Positions 27,563 to 36,603 of a stretch of DNA of 64,000 nucleotides are shown piece by piece (position 1 is the stretch's first letter; each line of letters starts with the position of its first letter). The position numbers and the translations under genes were made by a program. The DNA comes from Paludibacter sp. (lineage in GTDB: Bacteria; Bacteroidota; Bacteroidia; Bacteroidales; Paludibacteraceae): assembly GCA_028710895.1 (NCBI GenBank), contig JAQTTH010000002.1:323605-387604 (forward strand), written 5' to 3'. The notes beneath the pieces were generated by a model. It was given only the letters and a program-made list of their open reading frames with translations, did not search any database and was not told where the DNA came from.

Positions 27563-28846
27563 ATGAAGCAGTTTCTATTCATTGTAATTTGTGTTTTCGT
27601 GTGTGTCAATTTCATATCGGCACAAAACGATACGATGTATGTCTACAAAGGTGGAGTGGTAGTTATAAAGAGAGCAGTGACCGATATTGATAGTATGACC
27701 TTTCACAAAGAAAAAAGTCAGCTAAGGATTTATTCCTACATCCAAAATCTGGGGAATGATTATTCGATAATTCGCGATTCGATTCTCAGGAGCAACTATA
27801 AAAAATTTGATCAGGCAAATTCAACTCCAATAGGAATAAATGAATTGGGAAATACTATATATGATTCGGTATTTGTTACGTATAATCCAATTTTTGATAA
27901 GGCTGCAATAAATTCTGAGTTGAAGCAATTTACAATGTTTCTACCAAGCAATGCTGTAATAAATAGTTGTTTGCAGAGCCTACAATCCGGTTTTGCCAAA
28001 ATGGGTAAAGTTTTTGCGAAAAGTGATTCTGTTACAGCGTTTAAGTGGATAAAAGAAGCTATGTTTTACGATGGGATCATTACTGATTTTACACCAAGCG
28101 ACTTGAATTCTGTTTATGGTAGAGTCTGGAAAACCTCTGTGCAGCAGCTCGATGTGAATAATTTCGAGCAGGTTAGCAATGGTCTGATTTACAAAGTGAC
28201 AAAACTGAAAATACCTAACAATGTCATTGTTAATCGAATAAAATCTCTTGTGGAATACTGGGAATATCAGGATGCAGATAAATTATTCCCAAGCGCTGAT
28301 GATTTATACACTTTTAAAGGGATAACTGGTAATCCTACGGCATTTGTGGCCGATGTAACTCCAAAACCTGCTATTCTTCCAAACTATGTTTTATTTCAGA
28401 TGTCAGGAGATGTGAACTCATCAGAAGAATTCTCGGTTGAATTTCCACCACTTCAAAGATATTTTAGTAGCATTGATGGAAAATATCATGTCAGTGTTAT
28501 GCAGGTTCCAACTGGTGAATATAATTTATATATGGGATTTCGAACTGCAACGCATCCTTATGTATATGTTTCATTTAATGGAGTTCAGATTGGAACGGAG
28601 ATTCAGGCGGCATTGTCAGCTCCGTGGAACTACGACCGTTCAAATGAAACTGAGTACGATCTCGCCCCGCTAAACGGAACAAGAAAATGGGATGGCTTAG
28701 GAGGTTTGGTAGGAGTTGTCACAGTTACAGGCGAAGGTTCTGCCTCTTTTAAAATCAAGGTGAAATGGTCGAGAAATGACTTGGGAGGTACCAAAACGCT
28801 GAAAATATACCATTGGTCTCTGAAACCTACGGCTAATAATTATTGA
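27563..28846 (+). CDS. Secreted FAS1-like protein with C-terminal beta-domain
   Basis: A 427-aa exported protein with a signal peptide (MKQFLFIVICVFVCVNFISA). A longer frame starts with TTG at 27551, inside a TAAATTTG box at 27546-27553, and is rejected. The N-terminal half resembles a fasciclin (FAS1) domain, with the typical phrase FTMFLPSNAVINSCLQSL and a closing SNGLIYKVTKLKIPNNV. The C-terminal part (about 265-427) is a beta-rich domain: YHVSVMQVPTGEYNLYMGFR, YVYVSFNGVQIGTEIQAAL, FKIKVKWSR. The same type of domain appears at the end of the partial FAS1 lipoprotein at 62474-64000. Unlike that protein it has no lipobox and stands alone, with no SusC/SusD nearby. Function unknown. Confidence 0.8.
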   Translation: MKQFLFIVICVFVCVNFISAQNDTMYVYKGGVVVIKRAVTDIDSMTFHKEKSQLRIYSYIQNLGNDYSIIRDSILRSNYKKFDQANSTPIGINELGNTIYDSVFVTYNPIFDKAAINSELKQFTMFLPSNAVINSCLQSLQSGFAKMGKVFAKSDSVTAFKWIKEAMFYDGIITDFTPSDLNSVYGRVWKTSVQQLDVNNFEQVSNGLIYKVTKLKIPNNVIVNRIKSLVEYWEYQDADKLFPSADDLYTFKGITGNPTAFVADVTPKPAILPNYVLFQMSGDVNSSEEFSVEFPPLQRYFSSIDGKYHVSVMQVPTGEYNLYMGFRTATHPYVYVSFNGVQIGTEIQAALSAPWNYDRSNETEYDLAPLNGTRKWDGLGGLVGVVTVTGEGSASFKIKVKWSRNDLGGTKTLKIYHWSLKPTANNY

Positions 28847-28994
28847 TCAGTTCCGAATTAACCCTATTTTATTGACATGGATTTTGAGTAACGTCAGGAT
28901 ATCTCAAATCAATATATTTTACCCGAAAAAAAAGAGATTAATAACCTTGTGGTACTATTTACTGAAGTTTTTTGCACTTTTTTTACAAAAAGTA

Positions 28995-29024
28995 TTGTTT
29001 TTTTAATTTCAATCATTATATTTG
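28995..29024 (+). promoter_or_regulatory. Consensus promoter of the ECF sigma factor gene
   Basis: TTG (28995-28997), 19 bases, then TATATTTG (29017-29024): an exact match to TTG-N19-TAnnTTTG, the housekeeping promoter of Bacteroidota. It leaves a leader of about 70 bases before the ATG at 29104. Confidence 0.75.
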
Positions 29025-29103
29025 CAGTCTAATCATTCTACTAACCACTAAAATTTAGAACGCCTATTGCCCAAAATTACTTTGAACCTCAAAATTAAAA
29101 GTA

Positions 29104-29697
29104 ATGAAAGATCTGAATCAATTAACTGATGATGAATTGGTAAAATTGTACGAGATTGGGAATAATCAAGCGTTTGAAATTTTATTGTTACGGTACAAAT
29201 CAAAAGTTTACACTTACATCTATTTGATTGTACGTAACCGGGAACTCTCCGAAGATATTTTTCAAGACACTTTTATTAAAGCAATCGCTACCATTCAACA
29301 GGGTCGTTACGTCGAATCCGGTAGGTTTTTGGCGTGGATTAATCGGATTGCACACAACCTGATTATCGACCATTTCCGTCGCGAAAAGAACGAGAATACT
29401 TTCTCAGCCGATGCCGTAGATTACGACATTGTGAACAATGCCAAACTTTCTGAAAAAAGCGTGGAAGATACGATGTCGAACGAACAGGTGCTGGCCGATG
29501 TAGTTCAACTGATTGATTTTCTGCCACCTTCACAGCAAAGTGTGATTCGGATGCGCTATTTCGAAGATTTGAGCTTTAAAGAAATAGCCGAAAAGACGAA
29601 TGTGAGCATCAATACTGCCTTGGGACGTATGCGTTATGCCTTGCTGAACATGCGCCGGATTGCGGCCGAAAATGACGTTTACCTGGAAATGAAATAA
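29104..29697 (+). CDS. ECF-type RNA polymerase sigma factor
   Basis: A 197-aa sigma-70 family protein of the extracytoplasmic-function group. Region 2 covers about residues 20-95 (LLLRYKSKVYTYIYLIVRNRELSEDIFQDTFIKA and FLAWINRIAHNLIIDHFRR). Region 4 covers about 130-190 (IDFLPPSQQSVIRMRYFEDLSFKEIAEKTNVSINTALGRMRYAL, helix-turn-helix). There is no anti-sigma gene next to it, which differs from the FecI/FecR-type systems linked to SusC genes. Together with its strong consensus promoter this points to a constitutively expressed, possibly growth-related sigma factor. A 59-aa gene and a terminator follow. Confidence 0.93.
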   Translation: MKDLNQLTDDELVKLYEIGNNQAFEILLLRYKSKVYTYIYLIVRNRELSEDIFQDTFIKAIATIQQGRYVESGRFLAWINRIAHNLIIDHFRREKNENTFSADAVDYDIVNNAKLSEKSVEDTMSNEQVLADVVQLIDFLPPSQQSVIRMRYFEDLSFKEIAEKTNVSINTALGRMRYALLNMRRIAAENDVYLEMK

Positions 29698-29773
29698 ATA
29701 TTTCATTGTAAATATACTATTTTGCAATCACCTACGTTTTAGTATTATACTTCTAAAACATTTTAAGGTGCCT

Positions 29774-29953
29774 ATGCAAAAAACTTCTACTCCACGAAAC
29801 AAAACTGATTTAATTACTGAGAAAAAAAGAGTGACTGCCAGTCAGGAGCTACAGCCTCAAACGACTACATTACAGAAGATTATGCAATTTGCTTCTTCTT
29901 ACCGGGCAGAAAAAATAACCGACAATCAGTTCGTTGAATTGTTTTTAAATTAA
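29774..29953 (+). CDS. Small hypothetical protein after the sigma factor
   Basis: A 59-codon frame beginning MQKTSTPRNKTDL. An AAGG sequence 7-10 bases before the ATG could serve as ribosome binding site. A GTG start two codons earlier is possible. The N-terminal half is polar and disordered-looking; the C-terminal half is a compact, probably helical segment (LQKIMQFASSYRAEKI and DNQFVELFLN) of the kind seen conserved in Bacteroidota small proteins. It ends just before a strong terminator and probably shares the sigma factor transcript. Function unknown. Confidence 0.6.
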   Translation: MQKTSTPRNKTDLITEKKRVTASQELQPQTTTLQKIMQFASSYRAEKITDNQFVELFLN

Positions 29954-29961
29954 AAATAAAG

Positions 29962-29993
29962 AAAGGCTTCCAAACTGTTGGAAGCCTTTTTTT
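29962..29993 (+). terminator. Intrinsic terminator after the sigma factor operon
   Basis: AAAGGCTTCCAA (29962-29973) and TTGGAAGCCTTT (29978-29989) form a perfect 12-bp stem with a 4-base loop, followed by a T-run. It separates the sigma factor unit from rpe. Confidence 0.9.
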
Positions 29994-29995
29994 AT

Positions 29996-30003
29996 TATAT
30001 TTG
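29996..30003 (+). promoter_or_regulatory. Likely -7 box of rpe
   Basis: TATATTTG followed by CA matches TAnnTTTG and lies 35 bases upstream of the rpe ATG. It begins directly after the terminator T-run. The nearest TTG upstream is 15 bases away, inside the terminator stem. Confidence 0.5.
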
Positions 30004-30038
30004 CACTGTAAGAAAAACATGAATTTATTTTAGAAATT

Positions 30039-30689
30039 ATGACCCGTATTATATCTCCATCCTTATTAGCTGCTGATTTTGGCAATTTGAAAGCGGCCTG
30101 CGAACTAATTAATGCCAGCGAAGCCGAATGGTTTCACATCGATGTGATGGATGGAACGTTTGTACCGAACATTTCGTTTGGATTTCCGGTGCTGGAAGCC
30201 ATTCAAAAGCATTGTACCAAACTGATTGATGTGCATTTGATGATTGTTCACCCCGAAAAATACGTAAAACGATTTGCCGAAGGAGGAGCCGGAATGATTA
30301 CATTCCATTTCGAGACAGTTGAAAACCCTTCGGAAGTGATAGCTCAAATTCGTGCCGAGGGCGTAAAAGTGGGTATTACAATAAACCCGGATGTTGCCGT
30401 TGAAGTGTTGGAGCCATATATCGATCAGGTGGATATGGTGCTGCTTATGACCGTTTTTGCCGGTTATGGTGGTCAGAAATTTATCGAGGAGAGCTACCAA
30501 AGAATTGCTACCCTGAAGGAAATAATCGACCGTAAAAACCCCGATTGTCTGATACAGGTAGATGGTGGTGTGAATGATAAAAATGCGCCGAAACTATTTG
30601 CAAGTGGAGTGAATGTGTTGGTTGCGGGCAGTGCTGTGTTCAATGCCCCCGATCCGATTGAAATGGTTCATCGAATGCTTAAGAGTTAG
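30039..30689 (+). CDS. rpe: Ribulose-phosphate 3-epimerase
   Basis: Pentose phosphate pathway enzyme interconverting ribulose 5-phosphate and xylulose 5-phosphate, 216 aa, cytoplasmic TIM barrel. Family signatures: ISPSLLAADFGNL, the metal- and acid-bearing WFHIDVMDGTFVPNISFG, IDVHLMI, and LLMTVFAGYGGQKFIEE. The last reads TVFAG where most homologues have TVNPG, a mild deviation in the loop. QVDGGVN and VLVAGSAVF form the phosphate site. comEC follows after 3 bases, so the two are probably cotranscribed. Confidence 0.96.
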   Translation: MTRIISPSLLAADFGNLKAACELINASEAEWFHIDVMDGTFVPNISFGFPVLEAIQKHCTKLIDVHLMIVHPEKYVKRFAEGGAGMITFHFETVENPSEVIAQIRAEGVKVGITINPDVAVEVLEPYIDQVDMVLLMTVFAGYGGQKFIEESYQRIATLKEIIDRKNPDCLIQVDGGVNDKNAPKLFASGVNVLVAGSAVFNAPDPIEMVHRMLKS

Positions 30690-30692
30690 CTT

Positions 30693-32744
30693 ATGGACTT
30701 TTTGCAACGAACTCCATTTTTCAGATTGTTGCTTCCGTTTATATTGGGTATAATTTTATATCAATATGTGGAGTTGTTTCGCTGGAGTTTGCTTGCCCTG
30801 TTTGGTCTGTCATTCATTTTAGTTCTTTTGTCGGTTGTGATTCGTACTCCCAAACGGCAATTTCAATTCCGTTGGCTCTTTGGCTGCGGAATTTTTTTGT
30901 TCTTGTTATCGTCTGCCTATTTCCTGAGTGTGGTGCATGACGGGGAAAGTGCTTTTGATCACCTGCACCAAAAAGGAATTTATAGGGTAGAATTAAATTC
31001 AGCACCGGTAGAAAAGGCCAAATCGATTATGTGTAAAGTGGATGTTTTGCAGTATTACGATTCAGCGTGGAAACCTGCTCACGGACAGGCTATTTTATAC
31101 TTTCAAAAAGATAAGCAAGCTTCAACACTTTTGTTTGGCGACAGATTGATGGTGGAAGCAGATTTCGCAGAACCAGAAAAAGCGCTGAATCCCAATGGAT
31201 TTGATTATGCTGCTTATCTGAAACGACAGGGAGTGGGAGCGACCTGTTACATGGCATCGGGGAGTTGGAAAGCGATTGGCCGAAACGACGGCTTTTCCAT
31301 ACGGAGGGAGGCGGATAAATGGCGAAATTACCTGCTGCATGTGTACCGGAAATTCAATATTCAGGGCGATGAGTTTGCTGTGCTGGCAGCCTTAACGTTG
31401 GGCTACACTGATGACTTGCAACCTGATTTAAAAGCGAGTTATAGTGCTACCGGGGCCATGCATATTTTGTCGGTGAGCGGTATGCATGTGGGGGTTGTAT
31501 ATGTGGTGATGGCTTTTCTGCTCGGGTTTTTGAATAAAACACAACGACAAAAGGTATTCAAAGGTGTGTTTATCATGTTATTTCTGTGGGCATATGCTTT
31601 TCTTTCAGGCATGTCGGCGGCGGTTATTCGGGCTACGCTTATGTTTTCGTTTGTTGCTTTGGCTTCTTGCTTTGAACGAAAGTCACAGATTTACAATACA
31701 ATTTTTGCATCAGCATTTTTCATGTTGCTTTATAATCCTAATTTCCTCTACGATGTTGGATTTCAGTTGAGTTATTCGGCGGTACTGAGCATTATTTTCT
31801 TTCAACCGATTTTGGGTAAATTGTATAAACCCACTAATAAAGTCACTCGTTTTGGTTGGGAAATGTTCTCAGTCTCCATTGCCGCACAGTTGGGAACGAT
31901 GCCGTTTACCTTGTATTATTTCCAACAATTCCCGAATTACTTTTTAATTACAAATATAATCGCCATTCCCCTTTCAAGTCTCGTTATTTATCTGGCAATC
32001 GGTTTGTTGTTGACTTCTTTTATTCCCTACCTTTCGGTGGCAGTTGCATTTTTGCTGAAGTGGTCGCTCTGGTTGCTAAACTTTGTGATTGTTGGCATCC
32101 AAAACCTGCCATACTCCGTTTCGCATTTTTCGTTGGATATCAGACAAACGCTGATGTTGTTCCTGGCAGTTTTTTGCCTGTCAGCCTATTATTTTAATAG
32201 GAAATTTGCTGCTTTGTTTGTAGGATTAGCTTCGCTAATGATAGCTTGTGTGTTTAATTTGCAAACGAACTACGAAACACTTACTTCCAAAAGAATGATT
32301 GTGTATGCAGGTCAGAAAGGTTCGCATGTGAGTTTTATCAATCGCAATCAACATGCTGTTTTCACGACTGATTCTATTGAAGCTGAAAAGATTGGGAAAA
32401 TATTCTGGCAAAATCAAAAGTTGGAAAAGGCTGCTTTTATACAATCGTCCGGTTCGGATGGGTTTGTAAGTTTCGACGGCAGAAGAATTTTAATCCTAAC
32501 ACAGGATTTTCTGAGTAAAAAGATTAGTTATAAGCCTATTGAGATTGATTTTCTTGTTATAGGAAACAAGTTGAAACCTAAGATTGATCAACTACTGGAT
32601 TGTGTGCATCCCCGAAAAATCATTATCGATAAGAGCATTTCGAAATGGTATGCGAATACTATTCGGGAGGCATGCACCGCCCGTAGAATAGGCTTTTATT
32701 CTGTAGCCGAACAAGGTGCTTATACACTGAATATTAAAGATTGA
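30693..32744 (+). CDS. comEC: ComEC/Rec2 family DNA-uptake channel protein
   Basis: Inner-membrane protein of 683 aa, the putative channel that brings single-stranded DNA into the cytoplasm during transformation. The N-terminal part has membrane segments and a DUF4131-like soluble domain (about 95-190). The competence domain follows with the family phrase GAMHILSVSGMHVGVVYVVM, FLSGMSAAVIRATLMFSF and several further membrane helices to about residue 500. The C-terminal 150 residues are soluble and short; a complete metallo-beta-lactamase domain, as found in many ComEC proteins, is not visible. It starts 3 bases after rpe. Confidence 0.92.
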   Translation: MDFLQRTPFFRLLLPFILGIILYQYVELFRWSLLALFGLSFILVLLSVVIRTPKRQFQFRWLFGCGIFLFLLSSAYFLSVVHDGESAFDHLHQKGIYRVELNSAPVEKAKSIMCKVDVLQYYDSAWKPAHGQAILYFQKDKQASTLLFGDRLMVEADFAEPEKALNPNGFDYAAYLKRQGVGATCYMASGSWKAIGRNDGFSIRREADKWRNYLLHVYRKFNIQGDEFAVLAALTLGYTDDLQPDLKASYSATGAMHILSVSGMHVGVVYVVMAFLLGFLNKTQRQKVFKGVFIMLFLWAYAFLSGMSAAVIRATLMFSFVALASCFERKSQIYNTIFASAFFMLLYNPNFLYDVGFQLSYSAVLSIIFFQPILGKLYKPTNKVTRFGWEMFSVSIAAQLGTMPFTLYYFQQFPNYFLITNIIAIPLSSLVIYLAIGLLLTSFIPYLSVAVAFLLKWSLWLLNFVIVGIQNLPYSVSHFSLDIRQTLMLFLAVFCLSAYYFNRKFAALFVGLASLMIACVFNLQTNYETLTSKRMIVYAGQKGSHVSFINRNQHAVFTTDSIEAEKIGKIFWQNQKLEKAAFIQSSGSDGFVSFDGRRILILTQDFLSKKISYKPIEIDFLVIGNKLKPKIDQLLDCVHPRKIIIDKSISKWYANTIREACTARRIGFYSVAEQGAYTLNIKD

Positions 32745-32786
32745 TGCCGTGGAAGAGGGAACACTCTCAAAATCGTATTTTTTTGC

Positions 32787-32794
32787 TACTTTTG
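32787..32794 (+). promoter_or_regulatory. Likely -7 box of the nrnA-type gene
   Basis: TACTTTTG followed by CA matches TAnnTTTG and lies 22 bases upstream of the ATG at 32817. No -33 TTG is seen at the usual distance. Confidence 0.45.
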
Positions 32795-32816
32795 CAGTCA
32801 AATTAAAATCGGATAA

Positions 32817-33842
32817 ATGATTTCTAAAATTATTGCTGAAGACCTTATCGTTAAGGTGAAAAAGGCCATTGATGGCGTTGATAAAATTGCTATCGTGGCG
32901 CATGTTGGTCCGGATGGCGATGCCATGGGATCTACTCTCGCATTGTGGCATTACCTGATGACTATTGAAAAAGAACCTGTTGTGATTGTTCCAACGGCTT
33001 TTGCAAGTTTTCTGGCCTGGTTGCCCGGGGCTGATAAGGTGCTCATTTACGAAGACGAAAAGGAAAAGTGTGACGAAATATTTGCAACAACTGAGTTAAT
33101 CTTTACATTGGATTTCAACCAGGCAAGCCGTATGGCAAAAATGGCAGACGCAGTAATTAACGCTCCTGCTCCTAAAATTCTTGTCGATCATCATTTACAT
33201 CCGGGCGATTACGCGAAAGTAACTGTTTCCTATCCTCAAATTTCTTCCACAAGCGAGCTTGTTTTCAGACTTATTTGTCGGATGGGCGATTTTTCGCAAA
33301 TAAATCTGGCGTGTGCTGAGTGTATTTATACAGGCATGATGACCGATACCGGTGGATTTACATACAACTCGAATGGTCAGGAAATATATATCATTATTGC
33401 AGAACTAATTAAGTTGGGTATAGATAAAGATGAGATTTACCGCAAGGTTTTCAATACCTATTCGGCCGACCGCTTGCGATTAATGGGTTTTTGCCTGTTT
33501 AATAAAATGAAAGTTTATCCTGAATATCGGGCTGCTTTGATAACACTTACTTCGAAAGAATTGTATCAGTTCAATTATCAGAATGGTGATGCCGAGGGAT
33601 TTGTAAATATCCCGTTGTCTATTCAGGGTGTTGATTTTTCTGTTTTTATGCGTGAGGATACCGATAAAATCAAGATTTCACTTCGATCGCAGGGAACATT
33701 CCCTGCAAACAAAGTGTCGGCTGATTTGTTTAACGGAGGCGGACATCTAAATGCTGCCGGTGGTGAAAGTTATATGACTTTAGCAGAGACTGTAAAGAAA
33801 TTTGAAGACGCCCTGCCAAACTACAAAGCGTTTTTAGAATAG
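32817..33842 (+). CDS. nrnA: DHH-family phosphoesterase, NrnA-like
   Basis: Probable bifunctional nanoRNase and 3'-phosphoadenosine 5'-phosphate phosphatase, 341 aa, cytoplasmic. The DHH domain has the manganese-binding motifs AHVGPDGDAMGS, FTLDFNQASRM, the name-giving VDHHLHPGDY, and MTDTGGFTYNS. The C-terminal DHHA1 domain ends in the substrate-binding GGGHLNAAGG. It degrades short oligonucleotides to mononucleotides in species without Orn. It has its own promoter box and is followed by the ApgM-family gene after 44 bases. Confidence 0.93.
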   Translation: MISKIIAEDLIVKVKKAIDGVDKIAIVAHVGPDGDAMGSTLALWHYLMTIEKEPVVIVPTAFASFLAWLPGADKVLIYEDEKEKCDEIFATTELIFTLDFNQASRMAKMADAVINAPAPKILVDHHLHPGDYAKVTVSYPQISSTSELVFRLICRMGDFSQINLACAECIYTGMMTDTGGFTYNSNGQEIYIIIAELIKLGIDKDEIYRKVFNTYSADRLRLMGFCLFNKMKVYPEYRAALITLTSKELYQFNYQNGDAEGFVNIPLSIQGVDFSVFMREDTDKIKISLRSQGTFPANKVSADLFNGGGHLNAAGGESYMTLAETVKKFEDALPNYKAFLE

Positions 33843-33886
33843 CTGTCCGACAGCATCTAAGAATTAAAAACTTACAAACAACAAAA

Positions 33887-35095
33887 ATGAAATATCTTAT
33901 TATACTTGGTGATGGAATGGCCGATGAACCAATTGCATCACTGGGAAATAAAACCTGTTTACAGGCTGCCAGGAAACCAACTATCGACAAAATTGCATCG
34001 CTTGGACGCAGTGGTTTACTCGATACTATTCCGGAAGGTTTTGCGCCGGGTAGCGAAATTGCCAACATGAGCGTGATGGGCTATGATGTGCCCAAAGTAT
34101 TTGAAGGACGTGGGTCGTTGGAGGCGGCAAGCATGGGTGTGGCTATTGAGGATGGCGAAATGGCCATGCGCTGCAACATCATTTGCATACAGGACAAAAA
34201 GATAAAGAATCACTCGGCCGGGCATATCAGCAACGAAGAAGCCACCGAACTGATTCTTTTTTTGCAAAAGGAACTTGGAAATGATGTGATAAACTTCTTT
34301 CCGGGAGTTTCGTACCGTCATCTATTGAAAATAAAAGGAGGCGTAAAGCAATTAAAATGTACAGCTCCTCACGATGTCCCTGGAACACCCTTTGCCGATG
34401 TAATGATTGAGGCAGAGACCGAAGAAGCTCAGAAAACCGCTGATTTGCTGAATAATCTGATTCTTCGTTCGCAGGAATTACTTGAAAATCATCCGGTGAA
34501 CCTGAAGCGCGCAGCTGCCGGAAAGGATAAAGCGAACAGCATTTGGCCCTGGTCGCCGGGCTATAAACCAGCCATGAAAACCATGCAGGAACTTTACGGA
34601 TTGAAAAGTGGGTCGGTGATTTCAGCGGTGGATTTAATTCGGGGAATTGGCGTTTATGCTGGACTAAAAGTGATTCATGTGGAAGGAGCTACGGGACTTT
34701 ACGATACCAATTACGAAGGCAAAGCACAGGCAGCTATCGATGCTTTGCGCACCGACGATTTCGTGTACCTGCATATCGAAGCCAGCGACGAAGCCGGCCA
34801 CGAAGGTGATGTGGATTTGAAAATTAAAACCATTGAATACCTCGATAGCCGTGTTGTGAAACCAATTTTCGATGAAGTCTCCACCTGGGACGAGCCTGTT
34901 ACGATTGCTATTTTACCCGATCACCCTACGCCTTGTGTGTATAAAACGCATACCAATTCACCGGTTCCCTTTGTTATTTACCGTCCGGGAGAATTGGCTG
35001 ATGATGTGACCGTTTATGACGAATTTGCCGCAGAAAAAGGCAGCTATGGTTTGTTGAAAGGCATGGAATTTATGCGGGAATTAATTAAACACTAA
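33887..35095 (+). CDS. ApgM-family protein, probable homoserine kinase
   Basis: A 402-aa cytoplasmic protein of the cofactor-independent, archaeal-type phosphoglycerate mutase family (alkaline phosphatase superfamily). Metal-binding motifs are visible: IILGDGMADEP at the N-terminus, PGSEIANMSVMGYD with the expected catalytic Ser, and EASDEAGHEGDVDLK and ILPDHPTP near the C-terminus. In Bacteroidota this subgroup is found next to threonine genes and has been proposed to be the missing homoserine kinase. Here threonine synthase follows after 149 bases and no classical ThrB is seen, which supports that role. Glycolytic mutase activity is the alternative. Confidence 0.88.
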   Translation: MKYLIILGDGMADEPIASLGNKTCLQAARKPTIDKIASLGRSGLLDTIPEGFAPGSEIANMSVMGYDVPKVFEGRGSLEAASMGVAIEDGEMAMRCNIICIQDKKIKNHSAGHISNEEATELILFLQKELGNDVINFFPGVSYRHLLKIKGGVKQLKCTAPHDVPGTPFADVMIEAETEEAQKTADLLNNLILRSQELLENHPVNLKRAAAGKDKANSIWPWSPGYKPAMKTMQELYGLKSGSVISAVDLIRGIGVYAGLKVIHVEGATGLYDTNYEGKAQAAIDALRTDDFVYLHIEASDEAGHEGDVDLKIKTIEYLDSRVVKPIFDEVSTWDEPVTIAILPDHPTPCVYKTHTNSPVPFVIYRPGELADDVTVYDEFAAEKGSYGLLKGMEFMRELIKH

Positions 35096-35244
35096 GAAAC
35101 TAAGTGCACGAAAGCTCACTAAGAATCAGGGTGAAATATAAGATAATATACCGAAATCAAAATAATTACAGACTAACAGTTTGAATGACAGTTCGAAGCC
35201 TTGCGTGTTTCTATGCGTTCTTTGTGACTTAGTGATGAAAGAAA

Positions 35245-36546
35245 ATGAAATATTACAGTACCAACAAGAAAGTGAGTGGCGTTAGTCTACAGGACGCCGT
35301 AGTGAAGGGATTAGCCGAAGATAAGGGCTTGTTTATGCCCGATTCAATCAAAGCATTGCCACAGTCGTTTTTCGATACGATTGAAACTTTGTCGTTTCAG
35401 GAAATAGCTTACACAGTGGCTGACGCTTTCTTTGGCGAGGATGTGGAAGCTGAAGCACTGAAGAAAATCGTGTACGAAACGCTGAACTTCGATGTGCCTG
35501 TCGTTCATGTAAATGACAATATCTACAGCCTGGAGTTGTATCATGGGCCAACCCTTGCATTTAAAGATGTGGGCGGACGGTTTATGTCGCGCTTGTTGGG
35601 CTATTTCATTCAGAAGCAAGGCGAGAACAACGTAAAAGTGCTGGTGGCTACTTCGGGTGATACCGGGAGTGCTGTTGCTAACGGTTTTTTGGGTGTTGAA
35701 GGTATTCATGTGTACGTGCTTTATCCTAAAGGGTTGGTAAGTCCTATCCAGGAATGTCAGTTTACAACCTTGGGACAAAATATCACTGCATTGGAAGTTG
35801 ATGGTACGTTCGACGATTGTCAGGCATTGGTGAAATCGGCTTTCATGGACGACGAACTGAATGCAAAATTGAAACTGACTTCGGCCAATTCAATCAATGT
35901 AGCTCGCTTCCTTCCGCAATCTTTCTATTATTTTTATGCTTATGCACAGCTGAAAAAGTTGGGTAAAGCTAATGATGTGGTAATGTGTGTACCAAGTGGT
36001 AACTTCGGAAATATCACTGCCGGACTTTTTGGCAAGAAAATGGGATTGCCAATCAAACGCTTTATTGCTGCTAATAACCGTAACGATATTTTCCTTCAAT
36101 ACCTGCAAACCGGTGTTTATACGCCACGGCCGTCGGTTTCGACCATTGCCAACGCTATGGATGTAGGTGACCCGAGTAATTTTGCCCGTGTGTTGGATTT
36201 ATACGGAGCTTCGCACGAAGCTATTTCAGCTGAGATTAGTGGTGTGAGCTACAACGATGAGCAAATTGCTGAAACACTGAAAGCCTGCAAGCAGGAAACC
36301 GGATATTTACTTGATCCACATGGTGCTGTAGGCTACAGAGCGTTACAGGGAGGTTTAGCTGCAAACGAAACTGGTGTGTTTCTGGAAACGGCTCATCCGG
36401 CTAAATTCCTTGAAACAGTAGAAAATATCATTGGTGAGAAAGTGGAAATTCCACAGAAACTGCAGGAATTTATGAAGGGCGAAAAGAAAAGTCTGCCTAT
36501 GACAAAGAATTTTGAGTCGTTTAAAAGCTATTTAATGAGCATTTAA
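35245..36546 (+). CDS. thrC: Threonine synthase
   Basis: PLP enzyme converting O-phosphohomoserine to threonine, 433 aa, cytoplasmic. The N-terminal MKYYSTNKKVSGVSLQDAV is typical. The cofactor lysine is Lys107 in GPTLAFKDVGGRFM. The phosphate-binding loop VATSGDTGSAVANGF and the segment VCVPSGNFGNITAGLFGKKMGLP are present. The stop codon is followed by a bidirectional terminator. It lies downstream of the ApgM-family gene; thrA is not in the window. Confidence 0.96.
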   Translation: MKYYSTNKKVSGVSLQDAVVKGLAEDKGLFMPDSIKALPQSFFDTIETLSFQEIAYTVADAFFGEDVEAEALKKIVYETLNFDVPVVHVNDNIYSLELYHGPTLAFKDVGGRFMSRLLGYFIQKQGENNVKVLVATSGDTGSAVANGFLGVEGIHVYVLYPKGLVSPIQECQFTTLGQNITALEVDGTFDDCQALVKSAFMDDELNAKLKLTSANSINVARFLPQSFYYFYAYAQLKKLGKANDVVMCVPSGNFGNITAGLFGKKMGLPIKRFIAANNRNDIFLQYLQTGVYTPRPSVSTIANAMDVGDPSNFARVLDLYGASHEAISAEISGVSYNDEQIAETLKACKQETGYLLDPHGAVGYRALQGGLAANETGVFLETAHPAKFLETVENIIGEKVEIPQKLQEFMKGEKKSLPMTKNFESFKSYLMSI

Positions 36547-36566
36547 GTTTCAATTTATATAAAAAC

Positions 36567-36602
36567 AAAAGCGGGTGAATCTTGAATGATTCACCCGCTT
36601 TT
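36567..36602. terminator. Bidirectional terminator between thrC and the amidase gene
   Basis: AAAAGCGGGTGAATC (36567-36581) and GATTCACCCGCTTTT (36588-36602) form a perfect 15-bp stem with a 6-base loop. A-runs and T-runs flank both sides, so it can serve the two convergent genes. Confidence 0.88.
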
Positions 36603-36603
36603 G

